Assembly: GCA_035531775.1 (NCBI GenBank)
Contig: DATKSG010000033.1
Coordinates: 1 to 34,312 of the forward strand
Reading direction: 5' to 3'
Origin: DATKSG01 sp035531775
GTDB lineage: Bacteria; Actinomycetota; Acidimicrobiia; Acidimicrobiales; UBA8190
DNA: 34,312 bases
Positions 7,650 to 14,338 of this stretch are shown in pieces. The translations under genes were made by a program, and so were the position numbers. Within the stretch, counting starts at the first letter, position 1. Each line of letters opens with the position of its first letter. A model generated the notes under the pieces. It had not been told where the DNA came from. It saw only the letters and a program-made list of their open reading frames with translations, and ran no database searches.

Positions 7650-8003
7650 TCAGAGGTAGAGGCCGGTGCCGCTGTCGATGCGCTCGGAGGCCACGGCGTG
7701 GATGTCGCGCTCGCGCAAGATGACGTACTCGTCGCCCTTCACCTCGACCTCGAAGCGGTCCTCGGGGTTGAACAGCACGTTGTCGCCGGCCTTGATGGCG
7801 CGCACGTGGGGCCCCACGGCCACCACCTCGGCCCACATGAGCCGCCTTGACACCTCGGCCGTGGCCGGGATGAGGATGCCGGCGCGTGAACGTCGTTCTC
7901 CTTCGGCCTGGGGTTGCTGGGCCAGCACCCGATCGGCCAGCACCTTTATGGGTTGCTTGGAAGCAGTGTCGGAATGCTGAGCCACCAATGCACGGTACCG
8001 CAT
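7650..8003 (-). CDS. GroES-like (Cpn10) co-chaperonin homologue
   Basis: The 117-residue protein aligns by eye with Cpn10/GroES. IKVLADRVLAQ matches the first strand and SRAGILIPATA matches the mobile loop, including the hydrophobic I-L-I tripeptide that contacts GroEL. EVVAVGP, KAGDNVLFNPED, EYVILRERDIHAV match the core and C-terminal strand. It has about 18 extra N-terminal residues and a C-terminal extension (ASERIDSGTGLYL) beyond the usual end. The segment between mobile loop and core (EVSRRLMWAE) also differs from standard GroES. There is no groEL next to it. It sits between hisF (24-base gap) and hisI (7-base gap) in the his-trp cluster. A role as GroEL co-chaperonin is family-based; a specialised role is possible. 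The start is ATG at 8003, with a GTG at 7985 as alternative. Confidence 0.82.
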   Translation of the reverse strand: MRYRALVAQHSDTASKQPIKVLADRVLAQQPQAEGERRSRAGILIPATAEVSRRLMWAEVVAVGPHVRAIKAGDNVLFNPEDRFEVEVKGDEYVILRERDIHAVASERIDSGTGLYL

Positions 8004-8027
8004 GGTGCGCGCGTACCGTCCCGCCGC

Positions 8028-8810
8028 TCAGGGCCCCTGCGTCTGCGGTGCCGGCCGCACAGGCACGCCGTGGGTGGCCATGTAGGCCTTGGCCTCACCC
8101 ACGGTGTGCTCTCGGAGATGGAAGATGGAGGCGGCCAGCACGGCGTCGGCTCCCCCCTCGAGCGCCCCCTCCACCAGGTGGGCCAGGGTGCCCACCCCAC
8201 CCGAGGCGATGACCGGGACGTCCAGCGCCGTGGTGACGGCTCTGGTGAGCGCTACGTCGAACCCGGCCCTGGTGCCGTCGCGGTCCATGGAGGTGAGCAG
8301 GATCTCGCCGGCCCCGAGGGCGGCCACCTCCCGGGCCCAGGCCACCGCGTCGAGCCCGGTCGGGCGCCTGCCCCCGTGGGTCACCACTTCCCATCCCCCG
8401 CCGTCGGCCCGCGACCGGGCGTCGATGGCCACCACCACGCACTGGGCTCCGAACTCCGCCGCCACCGCGGCCACCAACGACGGCACCGCCACCGCTGCGG
8501 TGTTGAGCGCCACCTTGTCGGCCCCGGCCCGCAGCAGCAGACGGGCGTCCTCAGGCGATCGCACACCGCCACCCACCGTCAGGGGGATGAACACCTCCTC
8601 GGCCGTGCGGGCCACCACCTCCACCATGGTGCGCCGCTCGTCGGACGACGCCGTGATGTCCAAGAAGACGAGCTCGTCGGCTCCTTCGGCGTCGTAGCGG
8701 GCCGCCAGCTCCACCGGGTCGCCGGCGTCGAAGAGGTCGACGAAGCGCACGCCCTTCACCACGCGCCCGGCGTCCACGTCGAGGCAGGGGATCAGCCTGA
8801 CGTTGCGCAT
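8028..8810 (-). CDS. hisF: Imidazole glycerol phosphate synthase cyclase subunit
   Basis: HisF takes ammonia from HisH to cleave and cyclise PRFAR into imidazole glycerol phosphate and AICAR. The 260-residue TIM barrel shows the N-terminal catalytic motif RLIPCLDVDAGRVVKG and IPLTVGGGVRS. VVVAIDAR supplies the second catalytic aspartate. TSMDRDGT and VIASGGVG are the C-terminal phosphate-binding motifs. The ATG at 8810 gives the canonical N-terminus and has a GGAGGCGG-like Shine-Dalgarno about eight bases upstream. It overlaps the end of hisA by 19 bases, the longest overlap in the cluster. Confidence 0.96.
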   Translation of the reverse strand: MRNVRLIPCLDVDAGRVVKGVRFVDLFDAGDPVELAARYDAEGADELVFLDITASSDERRTMVEVVARTAEEVFIPLTVGGGVRSPEDARLLLRAGADKVALNTAAVAVPSLVAAVAAEFGAQCVVVAIDARSRADGGGWEVVTHGGRRPTGLDAVAWAREVAALGAGEILLTSMDRDGTRAGFDVALTRAVTTALDVPVIASGGVGTLAHLVEGALEGGADAVLAASIFHLREHTVGEAKAYMATHGVPVRPAPQTQGP

Positions 8811-9532
8811 GCCGCCACCGCCTCCTCCACGTCGAGGGTCCCGTCCACGAGCGCCCGTCCCACGATCACCCCGGCCAGGCCCCGCCCCCCGCCCGACAAC
8901 GCGGCCAGGGCTCGGAGGTCGGCCACCGAACGCACACCGCCGGAGGCGATGACCGGGTGGGCACACAGCCCGAGCACCGCTTCGAGGCCGGGGATGTCGG
9001 GACCGCTCAACACGCCGTCGTGTTCGATGGCGGTGACGATCACCGCCGCCAGTGCCAGCCCGTCTAAGCGAGCCAGGGCCTCGGAAAGCGTGGTGCCCGA
9101 CGGACGGGTCCAACCGTCCACAGCCACATCCGCCCCGCCGCCGCGGTGGTCGATGCCCACCGCCACCTGGCCCGGGAATCGTTCGGCCAAGGAGCCGAGC
9201 AGCCCGGGGTCGGACAAGGCGGCGGTGCCGAGCACCACCCGGGCCACCCCTCCTCCGAGCAGCTCCTCGGCGTCCGGCGCGCTGCGCACTCCGCCGCCGG
9301 CCTGGACCGAGGCCGGCGTGGCGGCGGCGATGGCCAGCACCTGGACCCGGTTGGCGGCCGTGCCGGTGCGCGCCCCGTCGAGGTCCACCACGTGCACCCA
9401 GCGGGCCCCGGCCTCGGCGTAGCGCCGGGCCAGGGCCAGCGGGTCGCCGTAATCGGACTGGCGACCGAAGTCCCCCTGGGCCAGGCGCACGGCGGCGCCG
9501 GCACGCAGGTCGATGGCCGGAAAGAGCTCCAC
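8792..9532 (-). CDS. hisA: ProFAR isomerase (HisA/PriA family)
   Basis: HisA opens the ring of ProFAR to give PRFAR, the fourth histidine step. The 246-residue barrel begins MELFPAIDL with the catalytic Asp8. It continues with VHVVDLDGA, QAGGGVRS, VAVGIDHRGG (second catalytic Asp) and TAIEHDGVLSGPD (catalytic Thr). Phosphate-binding VIASGGV closes the set. The start is a GTG at 9532, three bases after the hisH stop. In many actinobacteria this gene is the bifunctional priA that also replaces trpF. Here trpF is present in the same cluster, so I infer a monofunctional HisA; sequence alone does not prove loss of the second activity. Confidence 0.94.
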   Translation of the reverse strand: MELFPAIDLRAGAAVRLAQGDFGRQSDYGDPLALARRYAEAGARWVHVVDLDGARTGTAANRVQVLAIAAATPASVQAGGGVRSAPDAEELLGGGVARVVLGTAALSDPGLLGSLAERFPGQVAVGIDHRGGGADVAVDGWTRPSGTTLSEALARLDGLALAAVIVTAIEHDGVLSGPDIPGLEAVLGLCAHPVIASGGVRSVADLRALAALSGGGRGLAGVIVGRALVDGTLDVEEAVAACATSG

Positions 9533-9535
9533 GCC

Positions 9536-10156
9536 TCAGGTGGAGCGGACCGGGCCACAGGCGGACACGAAATTGGCCAGGATGGCCAGGCCCACCAGCC
9601 CCGACTTCTCGGGATGGAACTGCGTCCCCCACAGCCCACCGCGCTCGGCCGCCGCCACCACGTCGCCCCCGTACTCACAGGTGGCCACCACATCGGGCCC
9701 GTCCTCGGGGGCATAGGAGTGGACGAAGTAGGCCCACGGCGACTCGTCCAAGCCGGCCAACATGGCGCTCGGCGGCCCAGAGCGCCGGCGCAGTGGATTC
9801 CACTGCATCTGCGGGTGCTTCACCCCGTCGGGCAAGGCGCGCACCACGCCGGGCAGCACGCCGAGGCCCTCCACCCCGGGCGCCTCGTCGGAGCCCTCGA
9901 AGAGCAACTGGAAGCCGACGCAGATGCCCAGGAACGGCGTGGCCCGGTCGAGGGCGTGGCGAACGGCGCCCTCGAGCCCGCTCGAACGAAGGGCCGCCGC
10001 GCAGCGCCCGAAGGCCCCCACGCCGGGCAGCACCACGCCGTCGGCGCCGACGACGACGTCGGGGTCGTCCACCAGGCGGGCGTCGGCACCCACGTGGCAC
10101 AGCGCCTTCTGGGCTGAGCGCAGGTTGCCGATGCCGTAGTCGAGGACGGCGATCAC
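9536..10156 (-). CDS. hisH: Imidazole glycerol phosphate synthase glutaminase subunit
   Basis: HisH hydrolyses glutamine and passes ammonia to HisF. The 206-residue class I amidotransferase has LDYGIGNLRS at the N-terminus and PGVGAF as the oxyanion-strand region. The nucleophile elbow is GICVGFQLLFEGS with Cys79, and TQFHPEKSG supplies His181 and Glu183. The elbow reads C-V-G-F where C-L-G-M is most common, a conservative change. The GTG start at 10156 overlaps the hisB stop as GTGA. Gene order hisB-hisH-hisA-hisF is the standard actinobacterial one. Confidence 0.96.
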   Translation of the reverse strand: MIAVLDYGIGNLRSAQKALCHVGADARLVDDPDVVVGADGVVLPGVGAFGRCAAALRSSGLEGAVRHALDRATPFLGICVGFQLLFEGSDEAPGVEGLGVLPGVVRALPDGVKHPQMQWNPLRRRSGPPSAMLAGLDESPWAYFVHSYAPEDGPDVVATCEYGGDVVAAAERGGLWGTQFHPEKSGLVGLAILANFVSACGPVRST

Positions 10157-10767
10157 AGCGCCCCCTTGGTCGAAGGCACGTCGCCCCCCTCCACCCGCAC
10201 GGCGTCGCGCAGGCAGCGAGCCACCCCCTTGAACGACGCCTCCAAGATGTGATGGGTGTTCTTCCCTGTGACCAGGCGCACGTGCAGGGTGATCCCGGCG
10301 GCCGTGACGAAGGCCCGCCAGAACTCCTCGGCCAGCTGAGGCTCGAAGGGGGGTGACCCCAAGGCGGCGGCCTGCTCGGGCAGCGCCACGTCGTAGGCCA
10401 TGTACGGGCGCCCCGACAGGTCCAGGGCCACCTCCACCAGGGACTCGTCGAGAGGCAGGGCGATGGAGGCGAAACGCCGGATGCCACGCTTGTCGCCCAG
10501 GGCTCCGGCCAGGGCCTCGCCCACCACGATGCCCACGTCCTCCACCGTGTGGTGGGCGTCCACGTCCAAGTCCCCGGTGGCCGACACGTCCAGGTCCATG
10601 GACCCGTGGCGCCCCAGCTGCGACAGCATGTGGTCGAAGAACGGCAGGCCGGTCTCCACCGCCGTCGTTCCGCTGCCGTCCACATCGATCTTGACGGTGA
10701 TCGACGTTTCCTTGGTGCTGCGCCGGCGCGTGGCGCGGCGGCGGTCTCCGCTCGTCTCGGTGGTCAC
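10153..10767 (-). CDS. hisB: Imidazoleglycerol-phosphate dehydratase
   Basis: HisB removes water from imidazole glycerol phosphate to give imidazole acetol phosphate. It is the monofunctional type with no phosphatase domain. Metal-binding motifs are present: FFDHMLSQLGRHG, DAHHTVEDVG and GKNTHHILEASFKG. Two GTG codons are candidate starts. The one at 10776 overlaps the hisC stop as GTGA, but a GGGGAG Shine-Dalgarno lies directly against it. The GTG at 10767, three codons later, is eight bases from that Shine-Dalgarno, so I chose it (204 residues; 207 with the first). The N-terminal 20 or so residues are basic and probably unstructured. Confidence 0.95.
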   Translation of the reverse strand: MTTETSGDRRRATRRRSTKETSITVKIDVDGSGTTAVETGLPFFDHMLSQLGRHGSMDLDVSATGDLDVDAHHTVEDVGIVVGEALAGALGDKRGIRRFASIALPLDESLVEVALDLSGRPYMAYDVALPEQAAALGSPPFEPQLAEEFWRAFVTAAGITLHVRLVTGKNTHHILEASFKGVARCLRDAVRVEGGDVPSTKGAL

Positions 10768-10772
10768 AGGCG

Positions 10773-11852
10773 TCACTCCCCGATGCTCTGGCGCAAGGCG
10801 GCGAGGAAACGGTCGTTCTCCTCCGGCGTCCCGACGGTGACCCGGAGGCACCCGTCGAGGCCCGGCCACGTGGAACAGTCTCGCACGAGCACCGAGCGGT
10901 CCAAGAGGTCCTGCCACACCTGGGGGGCCGGGCGGTGCAGGGGCCGGAACAGGATGAAGTTGGCGTCCGACGGCCAGCTCTCCACGGCCATGTCGGCCAG
11001 GGCGCCGTAGAGACGGCCCCGCTCCTCGGTGAGCAGTGCCACCCGGGCGCGCATGGCGTCCTCGTGGCGCAGCGCCAACCTTCCGGCCGCCTGGGTCATG
11101 GCGTCGAGGTGGTAAGGCAGAGCGGTGAGCTCGCAGGCTTGGACCACCTCGGGGTCGGCCACCAGGTAGCCGAGCCGGCACGCCGCCATGGACCACGTCT
11201 TGGAGAACGTGCGCACGACCACCAGGCGCTGGGATCCCTCGGCGCCGTCGCGCACGAGATCGAGCGCACTCCACTGGGCGAACTGGCCGTAGGCCTCGTC
11301 CACCACCACCAGCCCCGCCGTGGCCCCGAGCGCGGTGCGCACCACCTCGAGCGGCTCGGCTCGCCCGGTGGGGTTGTTAGGAGAGCACAGGAAGGTGATG
11401 ACCGGACGCGACTCGTGCAGCAGCGACACCATGGCGTCGTGGTCCACGGCGAACGCGCTGTCGCGCCAGGCGCTCACCACGGCCGTGGCGGTCAGCTCGG
11501 CGATGTGGCGGTGCAGCGCGTACGTCGGTTCGAACAACGCCACCTGACGGCCGGCTCCGCCGTAGGCCAGCAGCAGGCACTGCAGCACCTCGTTCGATCC
11601 GTTGGCGCAGAAGACCTGGGACGGCTCCACGCCGTGCGAACGGGCCAGCTCGGCGCGCAAGGCCGTGGCCCGGCGATCGGGGTAGCGGTGGAAGGCCATG
11701 GTGGCCAGCTCGGCCTGCAGCTCGGCCCGCCACTCGTCGGGAGGGGCCAGGGGCGACTCGTTGGTGTTGAGGCGCACCTCCACCTCGACCTGGGGCGAGT
11801 GGTAGCCGCTCAGCTCGGCCAGGTCGCTGCGGATGTCCACCCGCCGGGCCAT
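10773..11852 (-). CDS. hisC: Histidinol-phosphate aminotransferase
   Basis: HisC is a class I/II PLP aminotransferase that transfers the amino group from glutamate to imidazole acetol phosphate. The 359-residue protein has VRLNTNESP near the N-terminus, FCANGSNEVLQ, FEPTY, and CSPNNPTG. VVVDEAYGQF and the PLP-lysine motif RTFSKTWSMAACRLGY follow. The ATG at 11852 overlaps the hisD stop (TGATG). A GTG directly before it would give a GTGA overlap, so the start is uncertain by one codon. It is coupled to hisB downstream. Confidence 0.95.
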   Translation of the reverse strand: MARRVDIRSDLAELSGYHSPQVEVEVRLNTNESPLAPPDEWRAELQAELATMAFHRYPDRRATALRAELARSHGVEPSQVFCANGSNEVLQCLLLAYGGAGRQVALFEPTYALHRHIAELTATAVVSAWRDSAFAVDHDAMVSLLHESRPVITFLCSPNNPTGRAEPLEVVRTALGATAGLVVVDEAYGQFAQWSALDLVRDGAEGSQRLVVVRTFSKTWSMAACRLGYLVADPEVVQACELTALPYHLDAMTQAAGRLALRHEDAMRARVALLTEERGRLYGALADMAVESWPSDANFILFRPLHRPAPQVWQDLLDRSVLVRDCSTWPGLDGCLRVTVGTPEENDRFLAALRQSIGE

Positions 11853-13144
11853 CACGACCCGCCCTGGCGCACGAGCACCGAGCGGGCGTGGGCGTCCAGA
11901 CCCTCGGCCCCGGCCAGGGTGACCACGGCCGGGCCCAGGGCATCGAGCCCGGCGGCGTCCAGGGCCACGGCGTGGATGTGGGTGCGGAAATCGTCCGGGC
12001 GCAGCGCCGAGGCGAAACGCGCCGTGCGGGCGGTGGGCAGGACGTGATTGGGCCCGGCCACGTAGTCCCCCACACTGGCTGGGGCGAAGTGGCCGAGGAA
12101 CACCGCACCGGCTCGCTGCACCAGGGGGAGCAGGGCCTCGGCCCCCTCCACCATGAGCTCCAGGTGCTCGGGCGCCACGGCATTGGCCACGGCCACGGCC
12201 TCGGCCGGGCCATCCACCAGCACGGCGTACCCGCCGTTCGACAAGGTGGCCTCGAGCTCGGCCCGGCGCGGCGAGGCCGCCACCAGGGCGTCGAGCTCCC
12301 GGTCGATGTCGGCCAATGCCTGCTCGGACCAAGTGACCAACCAGGCCAGGCCGTCGGGGCCGTGCTCGGCCTGCACGGCCAGGTCCACCGCCGCCCAGGC
12401 CGCCGGGGTGCGTTCGTCGGCCACCACCACCACTTCGGAGGGCCCGGTGAAGGCCGAGGGCACGCCCACCAGGCCCGAGACCTGGCGCTTGGCCTCGGCC
12501 ACGTAGCGGTTGCCGGGCCCGGCGATCACGTCCACCGCCGCCATGGTCTCGGTCCCGAAGGCCATGGCCGCCACGGCCTGAGCTCCGCCGACGCAGTACA
12601 CCTCGTCGATGCCGCACACCGCCGCCGCCGCCAGGGTCTCGGCGGCGATGTGCCCGTCGGGTCCCGGCGGCACGCACAGCGCCAGCTGCTCGACACCGGC
12701 CACCCGAGCCGGCGCCGCCGTCATGATCACCGTCGAGGGGTAGCGCGCCCGCCCCCCCGGGGCGTACAAGCCGGCGCGCGTCACCGGGCGCACCAAGTGG
12801 GTGATGGTGACGATCCCGTCGGTGTAGTCGCCCGGCGGGACTGGTTCGTGGGAGTGGTAGGCGAGCACCCGGTGGTAGGCGAGCTCCATAGCCCGACGCA
12901 GGTCGCCGGGCACAGCACCGAGGGCCTCGGCGATATCGGTCTGCTCCACCCGCAGGCTCGAGGGCGACACCCCGTCGAAACGCTCGGTGAGCGCTTCGAG
13001 CGCGGCGTCACCTCCCCGGCGGACCTCCTCCACGATGGCGGCCACCTCGGCGGTGGGGAAAGCGACCCCGGCGGCGGGGTGCGCCACGGCGGCGGCCAGG
13101 GCCCGCGACGCCATGTTGCGAAGGTCGAGCCGGGCGAGCGCCAT
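11852..13144 (-). CDS. hisD: Histidinol dehydrogenase
   Basis: HisD oxidises histidinol to histidine in two NAD-dependent steps, with zinc at the active site. The 430-residue protein shows GLYAPGGRARYPSTVIM, DVIAGPGNRYVAEAKR, FTGPSEVVVVAD and QAEHGPDG. APEHLEL carries the catalytic Glu-His pair, and GPNHVLPT follows. The frame stays open upstream, but the ATG at 13144 (MALARLDLR) fits the family N-terminus. A TACGAT hexamer nine bases before it suggests a near-leaderless message. It is the first gene of the cluster. With almost no leader, there is no room here for a histidine attenuator or T-box. Confidence 0.95.
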   Translation of the reverse strand: MALARLDLRNMASRALAAAVAHPAAGVAFPTAEVAAIVEEVRRGGDAALEALTERFDGVSPSSLRVEQTDIAEALGAVPGDLRRAMELAYHRVLAYHSHEPVPPGDYTDGIVTITHLVRPVTRAGLYAPGGRARYPSTVIMTAAPARVAGVEQLALCVPPGPDGHIAAETLAAAAVCGIDEVYCVGGAQAVAAMAFGTETMAAVDVIAGPGNRYVAEAKRQVSGLVGVPSAFTGPSEVVVVADERTPAAWAAVDLAVQAEHGPDGLAWLVTWSEQALADIDRELDALVAASPRRAELEATLSNGGYAVLVDGPAEAVAVANAVAPEHLELMVEGAEALLPLVQRAGAVFLGHFAPASVGDYVAGPNHVLPTARTARFASALRPDDFRTHIHAVALDAAGLDALGPAVVTLAGAEGLDAHARSVLVRQGGS

Positions 13145-13153
13145 GAGGGTGAG

Positions 13154-13159
13154 ATCGTA
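13154..13159 (-). promoter_or_regulatory. Putative -10 element of the his-trp cluster
   Basis: TACGAT on the minus strand fits TANNNT and ends nine bases before the hisD ATG. No Shine-Dalgarno precedes the ATG and no convincing -35 is seen. The predicted transcription start falls within about three bases of the start codon. Confidence 0.5.
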
Positions 13160-13166
13160 GTTGGGC

Positions 13167-13172
13167 CATGAT
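13167..13172 (+). promoter_or_regulatory. Putative -10 element of the small divergent ORF
   Basis: CATGAT ends six bases before the ATG at 13179, the spacing seen at other leaderless candidates here. It lies only seven bases from the opposing hisD hexamer, so the two promoters would compete for RNA polymerase. Confidence 0.35.
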
Positions 13173-13178
13173 CGGGCC

Positions 13179-13382
13179 ATGTCCCGTGAACTGGCCGAAC
13201 TCTCCTCGCTCACCACGGCCCTGGCCGAGATCACCAGCCGCATCGCCGCCATCGCCGAACAGGCGGCGCGGTCCAAGGATGACGCCCTGTCGAGCGAGCT
13301 CTTTGCCGTGGAGCGCGCCCTCAACGGGGCCAGCCGTCGCCTGGGGCGCCTGGTGACCCCGAGTGACCGCCCGAGGCGCTGA
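13179..13382 (+). CDS. Small helical protein of unknown function, divergent from hisD
   Basis: This ORF of 67 residues is highly charged and alanine/leucine-rich. It looks like two amphipathic helices (about residues 3-28 and 32-56) followed by a basic tail. There is no signal peptide, membrane helix or recognised motif. Leucine and isoleucine spacing in the first helix is compatible with a short coiled coil. The ATG at 13179 is preceded by a CATGAT hexamer at six bases. A longer in-frame version from 13161 would overlap that hexamer. It is transcribed away from hisD with 34 bases between the start codons. A strong hairpin follows its stop. I do not recognise the family. Confidence 0.55.
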   Translation: MSRELAELSSLTTALAEITSRIAAIAEQAARSKDDALSSELFAVERALNGASRRLGRLVTPSDRPRR

Positions 13383-13419
13383 GCTCTCGGGTGCTTCGTT
13401 CAACCAGGGCCCGGACGCG

Positions 13420-13447
13420 GCGACGGCGCCCAAAAGGGCGCCGTCGC
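13420..13447. terminator. Perfect 12-bp hairpin with AAAA loop between convergent genes
   Basis: The arms GCGACGGCGCCC (13420-13431) and GGGCGCCGTCGC (13436-13447) pair perfectly around an AAAA loop. The hairpin lies 38 bases past the small ORF stop and about 130 bases past the convergent nth stop. There is no T-run after it on either strand, so it resembles the U-less terminators proposed for high-GC bacteria. A bidirectional role is inference. Confidence 0.55.
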
Positions 13448-13486
13448 GCGAGCGGGCCGGGCGGCGGATCCCGAACCCCGCTCTGA

Positions 13487-13514
13487 CGGAACCAGGTGGC
13501 GGGAACCGGTTCCG
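13487..13514. repeat. Inverted repeat containing the palindrome GGAACCGGTTCC
   Basis: A perfect 12-bp palindrome occupies 13502-13513. A further CGGAACC at 13487-13493 can pair with GGTTCCG at 13508-13514. It lies in the 192-base gap between the small ORF and nth, downstream of both genes. It may be part of transcription termination; an operator is possible but no promoter is evident beside it. The rest of the gap holds a seven-T run on the minus strand (13564-13570) just after the nth stop. Confidence 0.4.
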
Positions 13515-13574
13515 ATGCCCCCTACAACAGCACGTTCGGGGCCTCCTGTTCCAGCCACGGGAGAAAAAAACTGT

Positions 13575-14291
13575 TTAGCTCGCTGTTCGTCGCCGTGTTC
13601 TGACGCTCCGCGTGGTTGTGGTTGGCCCCGAAGCACGAACCGGGAGCTCGGCCGAAGGGCACAAATCGAGCAGGACACACCCCTCGCACAGGGGTTTGCG
13701 GGCTTTACAGACGGCCCGGCCGTGGAGGATCAGGCGCAGGCTGAGCGCTCCCCCTTCCTCCGGCGCCACCAGGGCACCGAGGTCGGACTCCACCTTCACC
13801 GGGTCGTGGTGGTCGCTCAACCCCAGGCGCCGGGCCAGGCGGCCCACGTGGGTGTCCACCGGGAGCCCGGGCAGGCCCAGGGCCACGCTACGCAGCACGT
13901 TGGCCGTCTTGCGCCCCACGCCGGGGAGGGTGGTCAAGGCTTCCATGTCCGACGGCACCTCACCGTCGAAGCGGTCGACCACGGCCCCGGCCATCCCGAC
14001 CAGGCTACGGGCCTTGGAGCGGAAGAACCCCGTCGATCGGATGATCTGCTCCACGTCGGCCGGCGACGCCGAGGACAGGGCCTCAGCCGTGGGATAGGCC
14101 TCGAACAGCGCCGGAGTCACCATGTTGACGCGCTCGTCGGTGCACTGGGCCGACAAGATGGTGGCGGCCAGCAACTGGAAGGGACCGTCGTGGCGCAGGG
14201 CGCACAGCTCGGCCGCCGACCCCGGGTACTGCGTAGCCAGCCGCTCGACGACGGCACCGGCGCGACGGCGCAACGACTTGGACCCGGCCAC
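13575..14291 (-). CDS. nth: Endonuclease III (DNA glycosylase/AP lyase)
   Basis: Nth removes oxidised pyrimidines from DNA and nicks the abasic site. The 238-residue protein has LSAQCTDERVN and the helix-hairpin-helix TLPGVGRKTAN with the catalytic Lys128. VDTHVGRLARRLG supplies Asp146. The iron-sulfur loop has the exact C-x6-C-x2-C-x5-C spacing (CKARKPLCEGC...C). A basic, Thr/Arg-rich tail follows the cluster. The GTG at 14291 is preceded by TAACGT at six bases with no Shine-Dalgarno, suggesting a leaderless message. A run of seven T follows the stop codon. It is divergent from mshD with 47 bases between starts. Confidence 0.95.
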   Translation of the reverse strand: MAGSKSLRRRAGAVVERLATQYPGSAAELCALRHDGPFQLLAATILSAQCTDERVNMVTPALFEAYPTAEALSSASPADVEQIIRSTGFFRSKARSLVGMAGAVVDRFDGEVPSDMEALTTLPGVGRKTANVLRSVALGLPGLPVDTHVGRLARRLGLSDHHDPVKVESDLGALVAPEEGGALSLRLILHGRAVCKARKPLCEGCVLLDLCPSAELPVRASGPTTTTRSVRTRRRTAS

Positions 14292-14297
14292 GCCAGC

Positions 14298-14303
14298 ACG
14301 TTA
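14298..14303 (-). promoter_or_regulatory. Putative -10 element of nth
   Basis: TAACGT on the minus strand is followed by six bases and the nth GTG. The spacing would place the first transcribed base at the start codon. Confidence 0.5.
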
Positions 14304-14326
14304 GCGATCGCACCACCGCCGGCCGG

Positions 14327-14332
14327 TAGCCT
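14327..14332 (+). promoter_or_regulatory. Putative -10 element of mshD
   Basis: TAGCCT is followed by six bases and the GTG at 14339. The same hexamer occurs before ppk. The nth hexamer on the other strand is 23 bases away, so the upstream promoter regions overlap. Confidence 0.5.
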
Positions 14333-14338
14333 GCCCGC

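Noticed and set aside
13145..13178. Histidine leader peptide, attenuator or T-box before hisD
   Set aside because: There are only 34 bases before the divergent gene, no His-codon run and no stem-loop series.
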